Shown one piece after another: positions 1 to 6,575 of a stretch of DNA of 62,444 bases. The position numbers and the translations under genes were made by a program. Source of the DNA: a virus. Every line of letters begins with the position of its first letter. Position 1 is the stretch's first letter. Below the pieces are notes generated by a model, which did not search any database, was not told where the DNA came from, and was given only the letters and a program-made list of their open reading frames with translations. The stretch lies in IMG/VR virus record IMGVR_UViG_3300042503_001282, positions 1-62,444 of that record, one strand, 5' to 3'.

Positions 1-11
1 AGGGCTTAGTC

Positions 12-245
12 ATGAAGTTTCCAAAACGATTCGAAATTGAAGGTATCGATCCACTCACCGTAAAGTGCAAGGTAGTTCACTGCGTCGAAGGACACTTGTT
101 TGAGAACCTGTACGACAGTGTGGAAATGGCATCGTACCTTGTCTGTCTTGATACCCTTGTCGGACCAATGGCTGATAAGGACAAAGATGGAAATTGGTGT
201 GTGCGTTTCGAATCCAAAACCGCATACAAAACCCTTTCTGAATAA
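12..245 (+). CDS. Hypothetical protein, 77 aa
   Basis: I do not recognise this protein. It is a small, soluble, mixed-charge protein with no signal peptide or membrane segment. It has three cysteines and no obvious metal-binding spacing. The ATG at 12 follows a TAG at 7-9 that may end a gene lying mostly outside the window. A promoter for the next gene begins 25 bases after its stop, so it is probably the last gene of its transcription unit. Codon use looks like that of its neighbours. Confidence 0.6.
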   Translation: MKFPKRFEIEGIDPLTVKCKVVHCVEGHLFENLYDSVEMASYLVCLDTLVGPMADKDKDGNWCVRFESKTAYKTLSE

Positions 246-270
246 AAATACAAAAAGCCATATTTTCTGG

Positions 271-300
271 TTGACAGCCCCATCCAATCCCTGATAGAAT
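271..300 (+). promoter_or_regulatory. Extended -10 promoter, probably leaderless
   Basis: TTGACA at 271-276 (perfect -35), an 18-base spacer, then TGA-TAGAAT with the TG of an extended -10 at 292-293 and the hexamer at 295-300. Transcription should start near 307, and the next ATG is at 308. There is no Shine-Dalgarno sequence between promoter and ATG, so the mRNA would be leaderless. Confidence 0.7.
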
Positions 301-307
301 GGTTATT

Positions 308-745
308 ATGAGTCGAACTAAAACAGAAATCATCGAAACCCTAAACGCCACCGAACTTGACGGTTTGGCTATTCGCAAGAAGACCGTCACGTACTCTTTG
401 GTTGATGCTGAAGTGGTATTTGTGAAGAGCTACACTTCACACCTCTTCCGTGATCTGAGTCGTGCAAATCGAGGCATGCTCCTCCGTGGTGTAAAGATTA
501 TTGTGAAAGACCCTGTACTTGGGTCCGTATTCTTCCAGTCAACGTCAGATAAGTTCAATGACGTAGAACGTGGCGACAAGATCTCTCTCGTAGTGACTTT
601 AACGGGTGTAGGTACTCCATCTGAGAAGTATCCAGATCCGATTATGTTTGCGAAAGCGAACACTCGAAAGAGAGACAGTGTGGTCCTCACGAAAAAGGAT
701 CTCTCTGCACCATCCGCTGATGATGATATTTCCGTGAATGTTTAA
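308..745 (+). CDS. Hypothetical protein, 145 aa
   Basis: Function unknown. Residues 50-115 look beta-rich, with a Phe/Lys/Asp pattern that would suit a small barrel such as an OB fold; this is a weak inference. The acidic C-terminus ends in a run of Asp. I chose the ATG at 308 over the in-frame ATG at 299, because 299 overlaps the -10 hexamer of the promoter just upstream and would not be transcribed from it. With the start at 308 the message has almost no 5' leader. A similar arrangement recurs at 10503 and 15386. Confidence 0.7.
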   Translation: MSRTKTEIIETLNATELDGLAIRKKTVTYSLVDAEVVFVKSYTSHLFRDLSRANRGMLLRGVKIIVKDPVLGSVFFQSTSDKFNDVERGDKISLVVTLTGVGTPSEKYPDPIMFAKANTRKRDSVVLTKKDLSAPSADDDISVNV

Positions 746-750
746 TATTG

Positions 751-756
751 TATAAT
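751..756 (+). promoter_or_regulatory. Possible -10 element before 774
   Basis: A perfect TATAAT lies just after the stop codon of the previous gene and 17 bases before the ATG at 774. No good -35 is seen at the expected distance, so it may be weak or need an activator. A GGAG ribosome binding site follows at 762-765. Confidence 0.35.
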
Positions 757-773
757 TGATTGGAGACTAGACA

Positions 774-1046
774 ATGGTTAATTTGAATACAGCAGACGCA
801 ACCCTTTGGGGACGTAATCCATCGCACCGACAGGCACTCGTAGTTGAGTTTGTCGAGAAGCTTGGCGTCGTTGTTACTCGAAAGCAGGTTATTGCATTCT
901 TGAATTCGACAGGTCGCACACAAGCAGAAGCTACATGGCTTTTCAACAATAAGATTTTCAGAGCAGGTCGTGGCGCATATACGCTCCAACCTTTAATTGC
1001 AGATGGTGATACAGCTTCAGTTCCACAGGCTGCCTCTTTATCGTAA
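774..1046 (+). CDS. Hypothetical protein, possible winged-helix DNA binder, 90 aa
   Basis: I do not recognise this protein. Residues 18-70 alternate predicted helices with a basic turn and a glycine/arginine hairpin (around RAGRGAYT), an arrangement like small winged-helix DNA-binding domains. That is an inference from pattern only. The start at 774 is supported by GGAG at 762-765 with an 8-base spacing. The gene is followed by a structured non-coding stretch (1047-1337), so it may be the last gene of its unit or the regulator of what follows. Confidence 0.65.
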   Translation: MVNLNTADATLWGRNPSHRQALVVEFVEKLGVVVTRKQVIAFLNSTGRTQAEATWLFNNKIFRAGRGAYTLQPLIADGDTASVPQAASLS

Positions 1047-1065
1047 TACACTCCTTGATGTAGTA

Positions 1066-1174
1066 AGTAGCGCATCCTGAAAACAAAGCTACTGGAACTG
1101 CGCTCACACCAGCCCCCTCGTGTGAGTGTTAAATGCCCCGCAGGGTATAATTGGGTAAAACCAATGAGGGGGCT
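1066..1174 (+). ncRNA. Candidate structured RNA with H-type pseudoknot
   Basis: Several helices fit together. AGTAGC 1066-1071 pairs with GCTACT 1088-1093. CTCACAC 1103-1109 pairs with GTGTGAG 1120-1126, leaving a ten-base loop. Nine bases of that loop (AGCCCCCTC, 1111-1119) are an exact complement of GAGGGGGCT at 1166-1174. The linker holds two small hairpins, the second being ATTGG 1150-1154 with CCAAT 1161-1165, directly abutting the last helix. Together this is the connectivity of an H-type pseudoknot. No long open frame needs this stretch. It could be a cis-regulatory RNA for the gene at 1338 or a separate small RNA. Family unknown. Confidence 0.5.
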
Positions 1175-1207
1175 TCTTTCTCGTGACTGAATCTTTGTTG
1201 CCATTAA

Positions 1208-1268
1208 GCCCTTCATGGTGACACTGCACGAGACTGTTTGGGGAAGCACACTCGAAGGGCACTTTTTT
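1208..1268 (+). terminator. Terminator-like hairpin with T tract
   Basis: GCCCTTC at 1208-1214 pairs with GAAGGGC at 1254-1260. ACTTTTTT follows at 1261-1268. The 39-base loop is long for a plain intrinsic terminator, so the loop may fold further or the element may be switchable together with the pseudoknot just upstream. Confidence 0.5.
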
Positions 1269-1272
1269 CATA

Positions 1273-1301
1273 TTGCTTGAGTCTTGCAGAGATCGTATAG
1301 C
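1273..1301 (+). promoter_or_regulatory. Weak promoter candidate before 1338
   Basis: TTGCTT at 1273-1278, a 17-base spacer and TATAGC at 1296-1301. The match is only moderate. It would restart transcription after the terminator-like hairpin and reach the gene at 1338 with a leader of about 30 bases containing AGGTAGG. Confidence 0.3.
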
Positions 1302-1337
1302 TGAACTGTAGTAGGTTTTAGCTATCACAGGTAGGTT

Positions 1338-1553
1338 ATGAACAACTTCAAGATCGACATCGTAGGTAATACGTACCACATTTACTTCAACCACTCGCTC
1401 GTCGGCTGGGTCAACTACAGTGAGTTTGAGGGTGGCTATCTCGTCACACCACACAACGCTCGTTACACCGGATTTTTCAAGAACCTCGAAACCGCTATCA
1501 CAGAATTGGTTTTTCATACTTACGCTCGACATACAGCTATTCCTACTTGTTAG
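1338..1553 (+). CDS. Hypothetical protein, 71 aa
   Basis: Unrecognised small protein with many aromatic residues (Tyr/Phe/Trp) and few charges, probably a compact beta structure. The start has a good ribosome binding site (AGGTAGG ending 2 bases before the ATG). It ends convergently with the - strand gene at 1550-1828: the two stop codons overlap in the four bases TTAG at 1550-1553. That leaves no room for a terminator between them. Confidence 0.65.
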   Translation: MNNFKIDIVGNTYHIYFNHSLVGWVNYSEFEGGYLVTPHNARYTGFFKNLETAITELVFHTYARHTAIPTC

Positions 1554-1828
1554 TTTTCACGAATGACACGAAACTCGATGAAGTCGTACTCGTATGCTGG
1601 TACGCCTCGGTGTTTCTTGATTTGGGTGATGAAGAACTTTCCGATACGGGATACAAGTGGCACATCTACAGCATCTGCCGTTCCGATGAACTCTTGTAAT
1701 CCCTCTTGGAGAGCTTTCAACCTCTTCTTCAGAAGTCTATTCTTTCTGTCTAACTCTAAACGCTGCTGGTCTAGCTCGAAGAACTCGTTTGCTAATGCTT
1801 CAAGTGCTGCTTTCTGTTCACGCTTCAT
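1550..1828 (-). CDS. Hypothetical coiled-coil protein, 92 aa
   Basis: One of two genes on the - strand. Residues 1-50 form a strongly charged helix with leucine spacing typical of a coiled coil (many Leu, Glu, Gln, Arg). Residues 55-92 look like a short beta-rich tail. A GAGAGG ribosome binding site precedes the start codon on the - strand. It lies downstream of the AT-hook gene (1911-2354) and is probably co-transcribed with it. The function is unknown; such proteins often act as dimers in DNA binding or as regulators. Confidence 0.7.
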   Translation of the reverse strand: MKREQKAALEALANEFFELDQQRLELDRKNRLLKKRLKALQEGLQEFIGTADAVDVPLVSRIGKFFITQIKKHRGVPAYEYDFIEFRVIREN

Positions 1829-1910
1829 AAAACCTCTCGTATCAAAAACCTATTCAACAAAGGGATCGCTCACAAACCTATTACTGAGCGACCCCTATAA
1901 GACAACCACG

Positions 1911-2354
1911 TTAGTTTCCTCGAATCACAATCTGGTGTGGGTATCGAGATAACAAACTCGTACTAACCAAGAACTCGCCGAGTTTTGCATCGGGCAGTTT
2001 CTTGATACCTACGAAACCGTCATTGATCACTGCTGCGAGTGCTGCCTTACCTGGCTTACTTCGCAAGAACTTGTGTAATAGGTCTTGCGCTTGTTTTCTC
2101 GATAGTACAAACTGAGGCAGTACCCAATCACGCTGCCACTTTCGGTGAGCTGCGATTGATTTCGGTCTGCCCATTCGTTTAGTAACTTCCCAACCTTCTT
2201 GTCGAGGTGCTTCTTGTGCTTCATATGTTGGTATGAAACCATACTTCGGACGATTCTTTGAACCCTTTGGTCGTCCGCGCCGTTTTGAGGTCTCTTCGTG
2301 CTGTTGTGCTTCAGTCTCATCACGATTCACATTGTTTGTGTATACATCATTCAT
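1911..2354 (-). CDS. AT-hook type DNA-binding protein, 147 aa
   Basis: The N-terminal third carries two AT-hook-like cores: RRGRPKGSKNRP near residues 25-36 and RMGRPKS near 60-66. AT-hooks insert into the minor groove of AT-rich DNA. The C-terminal half (about 75-147) is unrecognised and basic. A GGAG ribosome binding site lies six bases before the ATG. The gene reads away from a 430-base palindrome-rich region (2355-2784), an arrangement common for regulators that bind their own upstream DNA; that role is inferred. Confidence 0.75.
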   Translation of the reverse strand: MNDVYTNNVNRDETEAQQHEETSKRRGRPKGSKNRPKYGFIPTYEAQEAPRQEGWEVTKRMGRPKSIAAHRKWQRDWVLPQFVLSRKQAQDLLHKFLRSKPGKAALAAVINDGFVGIKKLPDAKLGEFLVSTSLLSRYPHQIVIRGN

Positions 2355-2517
2355 ATATTACTCCATCACGGTTGTTTTTGAAACTTGCTCTCTTGCGGTA
2401 TTGCAGAAGAGGTTGTTTCATCTCATATAACCATGTTCGTCTGGAACTGGATTTTACACAAGCCTTATTTGCATTTTTTTATGCATACTGCGTAAAATAC
2501 GAAATTCTTCGACAGGG

Positions 2518-2526
2518 TGCTATATA
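2518..2526 (+). promoter_or_regulatory. Extended -10 promoter element
   Basis: TG at 2518-2519, one base, then TATATA at 2521-2526. It has the same extended -10 form as other promoters in this region but no clear -35. A transcript from here would run through both palindromes toward the gene at 2785. Confidence 0.35.
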
Positions 2527-2633
2527 TGCCACCTGACCCATAAAATCACCCCATAGTCATCATGTCGTAAGAAATAGTTGAATCTTGTCGTGCGCCGATT
2601 CCGGATTAGTACCTGTTACAACAGGTATGCTTC

Positions 2634-2746
2634 CGGTCCGGAAGTTTTGGCGAGCTTTTTGGGGGTTCGGCACGATAATTGATGAGGTTGCTGTTGATTC
2701 TGGACTCTATCTGTTGTAACGTGTACCTGGGCGGTCCGGAAGTTTT
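2634..2746 (+). repeat. 15-base direct repeat pair CGGTCCGGAAGTTTT
   Basis: Exact copies at 2634-2648 and 2732-2746. The first sits inside the palindrome CTTCCGG-T-CCGGAAG. The second is enclosed by GGCGG and CCGCC arms and ends 17 bases before the -10 of the next promoter. A protein-binding site used twice, or a duplicated RNA hairpin, would both fit. Confidence 0.6.
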
Positions 2747-2759
2747 TCGCCGCCTGAGC

Positions 2760-2768
2760 TGTTATAAC
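2760..2768 (+). promoter_or_regulatory. Extended -10 promoter element before 2785
   Basis: TG at 2760-2761, one base, then TATAAC at 2763-2768. The second copy of the repeat CGGTCCGGAAGTTTT lies where a -35 would be, so binding there could repress or activate this promoter. Confidence 0.4.
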
Positions 2769-2784
2769 CCCTATGGAGGACCAA

Positions 2785-2931
2785 ATGATATTTGTAGCAT
2801 TCGTGAGTGATGGTGTTATCGGTTTCGTCACACACGAGCTTTCTGAGCTATTAACGCACCTAAAAGAGCACCAGTGCCACCGTATAGAGATCTGGAAGGG
2901 TAGTGAGCGACGAGGCGGGTATTATTGCTAA
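2785..2931 (+). CDS. Hypothetical small protein, 48 aa
   Basis: A short gene supported mainly by a near-consensus ribosome binding site, GGAGGA at 2775-2780, four bases before the ATG. The product starts with a hydrophobic strand (MIFVAFV), then an acidic/His-rich helix, and ends in a basic, tyrosine-containing tail with a final cysteine. I do not recognise it. It is the first gene to the right of the palindrome-rich control region. Confidence 0.6.
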   Translation: MIFVAFVSDGVIGFVTHELSELLTHLKEHQCHRIEIWKGSERRGGYYC

Positions 2932-2968
2932 TAGAATCTCGTAAAAATACGAGGTGAACCTATCAAAT

Positions 2969-2993
2969 GGCTAAGTAGCTGTTTTACTTAGCC
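2969..2993 (+). terminator. Hairpin after 2785 gene, no T tract
   Basis: A perfect 9-bp stem, GGCTAAGTA with TACTTAGCC, and a 7-base loop. No T tract follows, so this may be an RNA-stabilising or protein-bound hairpin rather than a classic terminator. Confidence 0.4.
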
Positions 2994-3023
2994 CAAATAA
3001 TACCCTCCAGGTGGATTCTGTAG

Positions 3024-3053
3024 TTGACAATATCCACAAATATCTGTTATACT
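3024..3053 (+). promoter_or_regulatory. Strong extended -10 promoter
   Basis: TTGACA at 3024-3029, an 18-base spacer and TATACT at 3048-3053 preceded by TGT, giving an extended -10. Transcription would start near 3060, 22 bases before the ATG at 3082. It probably drives the operon 3082-4478 and possibly the metalloprotease gene beyond. Confidence 0.75.
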
Positions 3054-3081
3054 GGTCCAGTAAGATAGAGAAGAGGTTGAT

Positions 3082-3381
3082 ATGCTGAATTTAAGTGAGT
3101 TGCAGGTTAAGAAGATTAAGCAAGCTGCGGGGTATCGTGGTCGTAACGTGAAGTTCAAAGAGTTCCAGCCTGGTATGTCTCTCAATTCGTACTGGGATTC
3201 TGGAAGTCGAGACTACTTCTACTTCGTCAATATTGTGACTGGTGCGGTTCGTGCTGTTGGTCAGAATGGTACGCCGTTCGATGGGTTGAATCTGAAGACA
3301 ACCGTTCTCAATCCTAATGAGGTTCTTGCCGAGCGCACTGTGATGCGTGGTAAGGACGTTGCACTTTACATCTTTTCATAA
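3082..3381 (+). CDS. Hypothetical protein, 99 aa
   Basis: First gene behind the strong promoter at 3024. The ribosome binding site AGAAGAGG lies just before the start. The protein is basic at its N-terminus (KKIKQ, GRNVKFKE) and aromatic in the middle (SRDYFYFVN). I do not recognise a family. The next gene starts 16 bases after its stop, so the two are almost certainly co-transcribed. Confidence 0.7.
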   Translation: MLNLSELQVKKIKQAAGYRGRNVKFKEFQPGMSLNSYWDSGSRDYFYFVNIVTGAVRAVGQNGTPFDGLNLKTTVLNPNEVLAERTVMRGKDVALYIFS

Positions 3382-3397
3382 TAGTGAGGTTTTTGAT

Positions 3398-3760
3398 ATG
3401 AAGATTAAGCCAAGGTTTGTGTTAGGTCGATATAACAGAAGAACAGGAACACGTGGTCCTGAGAGAGACCTCTTTGAGAAGTATCAAGTAGGCACGATTC
3501 GTAAAACCGAACACGGCTATACGTTTGTTGAGATCATCGGACCACGAAAGACGTTCTCGCTCATGTCGTGTGCATTACCGCTTACGATCATCTCGCCACC
3601 TGAAGTTGATGGTGGTGATGCTATTCAGAGAAAAGTTCCTCTATACTTCGTCAGCCCGATGAATGGCACAGGTCAAATACAGGGTGCTACGTACTTTGCC
3701 GAGATTGATGGTGAGTTGGTAGCATATCGTGGGGGTGGCGGTTCTGTTTATCCACTATAA
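3398..3760 (+). CDS. Hypothetical protein, 120 aa
   Basis: Unrecognised. The frame is open further upstream from 3347, but the ATG at 3398 fits better: GAGG lies 9 bases before it and the earlier start would sit deep inside the previous gene. The N-terminus is basic (many Arg/Lys). The C-terminus ends in a glycine-rich patch, GGGGS. Second gene of the operon from 3082. Confidence 0.65.
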   Translation: MKIKPRFVLGRYNRRTGTRGPERDLFEKYQVGTIRKTEHGYTFVEIIGPRKTFSLMSCALPLTIISPPEVDGGDAIQRKVPLYFVSPMNGTGQIQGATYFAEIDGELVAYRGGGGSVYPL

Positions 3761-3771
3761 GGTATAGCAAT

Positions 3772-3969
3772 ATGAAAAAAGTAACGCTGCTCGATTTTCT
3801 AACACCTGCTGAGATTGAAGAAGCTCGCAAGATGAAGAGCGCAAGTGAGATCAAGAGAAAGATCATCGATCCAAACTTGCGGAGGATCAACGCTGCGTTA
3901 GGTCAACAGAATGACCCCATGTATCTTGCGTACATGGTCGAGTATGTTTTAACTGCGTTAAAGAAGTGA
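3772..3969 (+). CDS. Hypothetical helical protein, 65 aa
   Basis: Short, highly charged, largely helical protein; residues 11-40 alternate Glu and Lys/Arg. No known family. It sits third in the operon, 11 bases after the previous stop. Such small charged proteins in the accessory regions of T4-like phages are often host-takeover factors, but nothing in the sequence shows that here. Confidence 0.65.
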   Translation: MKKVTLLDFLTPAEIEEARKMKSASEIKRKIIDPNLRRINAALGQQNDPMYLAYMVEYVLTALKK

Positions 3970-3978
3970 GATGTTGAT

Positions 3979-4221
3979 ATGGCAAAGAGATTCGGCGACA
4001 AGCAAATGACAGAGACCACTGGTGCAAAGAACAGAAAGGTGATGGTATCATACCAAGAGCCGGTGGTGATAGTTGATGGCAATAACTACTTCGTCACTGA
4101 AGAGAAGTTCAGTAAGACCACGAGTCGCCACATAAACCACTACCTTCGGCTTGAGGGTGCTGTACATATCCACAAAGTGAATCCTGCCATCTTCAAGAAG
4201 CTCGTATCTGGAGAAATCTAA
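3979..4221 (+). CDS. Hypothetical protein, 80 aa
   Basis: Unrecognised basic protein. It follows the previous gene by 9 bases and precedes the next by 2, so translation is probably coupled. The middle carries a short beta stretch (VVIVDGNNYFV) and the C-terminal half is helical. No motifs of known enzymes. Confidence 0.65.
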   Translation: MAKRFGDKQMTETTGAKNRKVMVSYQEPVVIVDGNNYFVTEEKFSKTTSRHINHYLRLEGAVHIHKVNPAIFKKLVSGEI

Positions 4222-4223
4222 AT

Positions 4224-4478
4224 ATGAGCATGAAAGGCTTCAAGCAATACATCGCAGAGGGTCCAGATAATGGGGTTCTCTTTGTAACCGTCAAGAACGG
4301 ACAAGCTCAGTTAAGAGCAAGCAATTCATCTGGCGCATACCACACCTTCGGCAAAGATGTCGTCATGGCTGTTCTTCAAGGTGACACTGCTGTTGTTACC
4401 CTTCGCAACGGCGTCACACAACTCTATAAGGTCAATCTGAAAGCTCGCACCGTCAGTGGACCAGTAAGTTCATTCTAA
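4224..4478 (+). CDS. Possible packaged internal head protein, 84 aa
   Basis: The N-terminus reads MSMKGFKQYIAE|G. This closely resembles the capsid-targeting sequence of T4 internal proteins, a short basic amphipathic peptide ending in a hydrophobic-x-Glu site cut by the gp21 prohead protease. Cutting after E12 would leave a 72-residue beta-rich domain. The phage's own protease appears to prefer [IL]TE|[ASG] in gp23 and gp22; IAE|G is close. That it enters the head and is injected with DNA is an inference. It is the last gene of the early-type operon 3082-4478, an odd place for a head protein; no late promoter is seen before it. Confidence 0.6.
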   Translation: MSMKGFKQYIAEGPDNGVLFVTVKNGQAQLRASNSSGAYHTFGKDVVMAVLQGDTAVVTLRNGVTQLYKVNLKARTVSGPVSSF

Positions 4479-4494
4479 GCTACATAGTACTGTC

Positions 4495-5799
4495 ATGAAA
4501 AAAGCACTTGCCCGTTCCATTCTTGGAACACTGTTCATTCTTTTCCTTGTTGGTCGTCCAGTTGATGCCATCGTCAGTGGCGTTCTTGGGTTGCGGAATG
4601 ATCCTAGCTCGTCAGCTTCCATAGCCGAGACCCTGAACAAACCAGCTCTAATTAAATTAAAAGATAATAAAAGAGTCAATATCATTTTTTTAACTGCGAA
4701 GAGAAATGCGCCTGTTGGTCCAGAGTCCGTGTTCCTGCAAGGTAGGGTAGTGTACAGGCGTCGAGAATATCCGGTTGCCGCTGCGATCATAGACGGAAAG
4801 ATGAGAGTCACGTTCCCGAGTGTACCAAGAGGCAGTAAATTATCTCGGCAGAGAATTAATACTCTCACAATATCAAAGAATGGAACTGGAAGGTTAGCAA
4901 GTGTTCCAGTTTCAGTTGCTCACGCGAGGACCTGTGCCAATCACGCAGAACATTCCGAAAGTCCGCCCACTGTGATGGCTCTCAACGAAGGTATGCCTTC
5001 GAACCTGTCTCACGTGGTGACACTGCATACGTATGCCGATCAAGAATGGATTGCAAAGTACGGCGCTCGCTCGAATGAAGAGATCATCAGTATCATAAAC
5101 ACTGCTGAAGCTATCTACACTCGTCAGTTGGGGATTCGATTCCGCATCGTGGGTCAGAACAGCTACTACACACTAGAAACAGACCCATCGAAGATGCTGC
5201 GACAAATTCAGTCTGATGCATCAACACAGAACGACAATACAGATCTGAAGCACCTCTTCACTGGGAAAGATATGGACAGCACCACGGTTGGACTCGCATA
5301 TGTTGGCACCGTATGTGCATATCCAAACTGGGCGTACGGCATCACACAACAGTACTATACTCTCACGCCGTTTATTTTTGCACACGAGATCGGACACAAC
5401 TTTAATGCAAACCATACGTACACGGGGCTCATGGCGCCGTACATCTCAGCACAGTCATCGAGTGGGTTCTCTGATTTCAGTCTCAACCAGATCAATAATC
5501 ACCTGAACTATTTCGGGTCGTGCTTGTCACTTGAAGCTACGATGCCGAACCTTGCAACGTCACGCATCACAATATCGTACAGTAACAAGATCATCACCGG
5601 AAAGCTGGTCGACATTTCGGGTAAGCCGTTGCCGAACCAGAAGATCATCATAACACTCAACAGGAGGAAACAGACAGTACGCACAAACGCCCAAGGTCAA
5701 TTCAGAACGAGAGTGGTCGTGAGAGGGAAATACACGGCTAAAGCATCCACGGCAGGGGGAGAAAAAACGTCTAGGTCTATTTCATTCACAGTACGATGA
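4495..5799 (+). CDS. Secreted zinc metalloprotease (metzincin-like), 434 aa
   Basis: A Sec signal peptide spans about residues 1-25 (MKK, hydrophobic core, then VDA). A propeptide-like stretch follows to about 150. The catalytic domain contains HEIGHNFNANH at 297-307: H297, H301 and H307 would bind zinc and E298 is the general base. GLM with M313 fits a Met-turn close behind. These features match metzincins of the reprolysin/M12 type. The last ~80 residues (from about 355) look like an Ig or carboxypeptidase-regulatory beta domain. The product should leave the cytoplasm of the infected cell. I know of no T4-like structural role for such an enzyme; it could act on host surface or extracellular proteins at release. 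No strong ribosome binding site precedes the ATG, but the signal peptide fixes the start. Confidence 0.85.
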   Translation: MKKALARSILGTLFILFLVGRPVDAIVSGVLGLRNDPSSSASIAETLNKPALIKLKDNKRVNIIFLTAKRNAPVGPESVFLQGRVVYRRREYPVAAAIIDGKMRVTFPSVPRGSKLSRQRINTLTISKNGTGRLASVPVSVAHARTCANHAEHSESPPTVMALNEGMPSNLSHVVTLHTYADQEWIAKYGARSNEEIISIINTAEAIYTRQLGIRFRIVGQNSYYTLETDPSKMLRQIQSDASTQNDNTDLKHLFTGKDMDSTTVGLAYVGTVCAYPNWAYGITQQYYTLTPFIFAHEIGHNFNANHTYTGLMAPYISAQSSSGFSDFSLNQINNHLNYFGSCLSLEATMPNLATSRITISYSNKIITGKLVDISGKPLPNQKIIITLNRRKQTVRTNAQGQFRTRVVVRGKYTAKASTAGGEKTSRSISFTVR

Positions 5800-5915
5800 C
5801 ACTACTACAAACACACATACTACGAGTTTTTCTTATGTACATGTTCATTAAGATCACGCTGCTAGTACCCTTTATCACAATGGCTCTCGTAAACTACCTA
5901 TACGACAGGGAATAA
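5796..5915 (+). CDS. Small membrane protein, 39 aa
   Basis: A very short gene whose ATG overlaps the TGA of the metalloprotease gene (ATGA at 5796-5799), the usual sign of translational coupling. Nearly the whole product is hydrophobic (residues 8-33), with a short charged tail (YDRE), so it is probably a single-pass inner-membrane peptide. It could aid secretion of, or protect against, the protease, or act as a small holin or spanin-like factor. None of these is shown by the sequence. Confidence 0.5.
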   Translation: MTLLQTHILRVFLMYMFIKITLLVPFITMALVNYLYDRE

Positions 5916-5993
5916 TAATTCTCAGTTAGCACGTAAATTGTTGTTTTCTGGTTAATTTTGACCTTTCAGCTCCACATCCACTTATGGTATAAT
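5911..5993 (+). promoter_or_regulatory. Promoter with conserved upstream box, copy 1
   Basis: TATAAT at 5988-5993. A second copy of the whole 83-base element lies at 7077-7159 with no gaps in alignment. The best-conserved parts are AATAATAATT, then TCA and TTAGC, then TAAATTG, TTTTGA and the -10. No -35 at 17 bases is present, which suggests that an activator binds the upstream box. Drives 6029-7028. Confidence 0.6.
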
Positions 5994-6028
5994 CATACTG
6001 TAAGAAGGTTTTCAAAAGGAGCAATATT

Positions 6029-6235
6029 ATGAGTCATCCAGTAAACGATTCGGTTCTTGAGAGGCTAGGTGAGTTGCGAGATCTCGTGAATTTCCTAGAG
6101 AGTGAGTTGCTTTTCCATTCTCTTCAAGGTAACTACGACTATGCCGACCAGACATACGGCGAGTTGATCGATGCTCGCAAGGAGCTTGCGAAGTTCGAAG
6201 ATTGGTTGGGTATCACGCCTAGCATGGGAGTTTAA
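6029..6235 (+). CDS. Hypothetical helical protein, 68 aa
   Basis: First gene behind the promoter at 5988. A good ribosome binding site (AAAAGGAG) precedes the ATG. The product is acidic and helical throughout, with heptad-like leucines, so it probably dimerises. No family recognised. Confidence 0.65.
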   Translation: MSHPVNDSVLERLGELRDLVNFLESELLFHSLQGNYDYADQTYGELIDARKELAKFEDWLGITPSMGV

Positions 6236-6237
6236 TT

Positions 6238-6414
6238 ATGAAGATGACGTTTGATCAAGCTAAACAAATCGTGGGAAACCAGCCCAAGTGGGCACTTCAG
6301 AACATGGTTAAAGCCCTCTCGATGTTCGGTGGGTATCTGAATACACCAGAAGAAAACATTAGGCTTCAAGCTGCCAAGAGAGTGTTGCGTGGTGACAGAA
6401 GGAGCAAGAAGTAA
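6238..6414 (+). CDS. Conserved phage protein of NQPxWALxNM type, 58 aa
   Basis: A short gene starting 2 bases after the previous stop. The product carries the pattern NQPKWALQNMVKAL, then LNTPEE and RLQAAKRVLR. I recognise this as a small conserved family in many tailed phages, of unknown function. It is helical and basic at its C-terminus. The conserved pattern makes this call stronger than its length suggests. Confidence 0.8.
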   Translation: MKMTFDQAKQIVGNQPKWALQNMVKALSMFGGYLNTPEENIRLQAAKRVLRGDRRSKK

Positions 6415-6415
6415 T

Positions 6416-6574
6416 ATGATATACGAAGAAGAGCCACGTGTTGAGATGAACCGCACCGAATTCATTTACCTGTCGTATGTGAATGAATTCCTTACTGTAG
6501 AGAGATGTGCCGAGTACCACTGTATCACACCGTCGAGCCTCCGCAGAATAATCAGGTTGTGGAGGAACAAGTAA
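6416..6574 (+). CDS. Small helix-turn-helix-like protein, 52 aa
   Basis: Starts one base after the previous stop; GGAG at 6401-6404 supports the ATG at 6416. The C-terminal half (LTVERCAEYHCITPSSLRR) has the spacing of a helix-turn-helix that recognises DNA. It would suit a small transcriptional regulator or a subunit of a larger DNA-binding complex. No oligomerisation domain is visible. Confidence 0.65.
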   Translation: MIYEEEPRVEMNRTEFIYLSYVNEFLTVERCAEYHCITPSSLRRIIRLWRNK

Positions 6575-6575
6575 C

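Larger units (their letters stand above)
2355..2784. other. Palindrome-rich control region between divergent genes
   Basis: 430 bases without a convincing gene, between the - strand AT-hook gene and a + strand small gene. It holds an AT-rich dyad (TGCAT, T tract, ATGCA near 2470-2485), an extended -10 element (TGCTATATA, 2518-2526), the palindromes TACCTGTT-AC-AACAGGTA (2610-2627) and CTTCCGG-T-CCGGAAG (2630-2644), and a 15-base direct repeat (2634-2648 and 2732-2746). It is a candidate operator cluster, structured leader or replication/packaging site. No tRNA fold was found. Confidence 0.5.

Noticed and set aside
1146-1151. Perfect TATAAT as a promoter of a small RNA
   Set aside because: No -35 or TG element; it lies in the loop of the proposed pseudoknot. 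Left as a possibility only.
1104-1532. 142-codon open frame on the - strand across the structured region
   Set aside because: Overlaps a better + strand gene and would place coding constraint on the pseudoknot; no ribosome binding site.
2581-2784. tRNA or tRNA-like gene
   Set aside because: No acceptor stem with a T-loop GTTCNANNC at the right spacing; GGGTTCGG alone is not enough.
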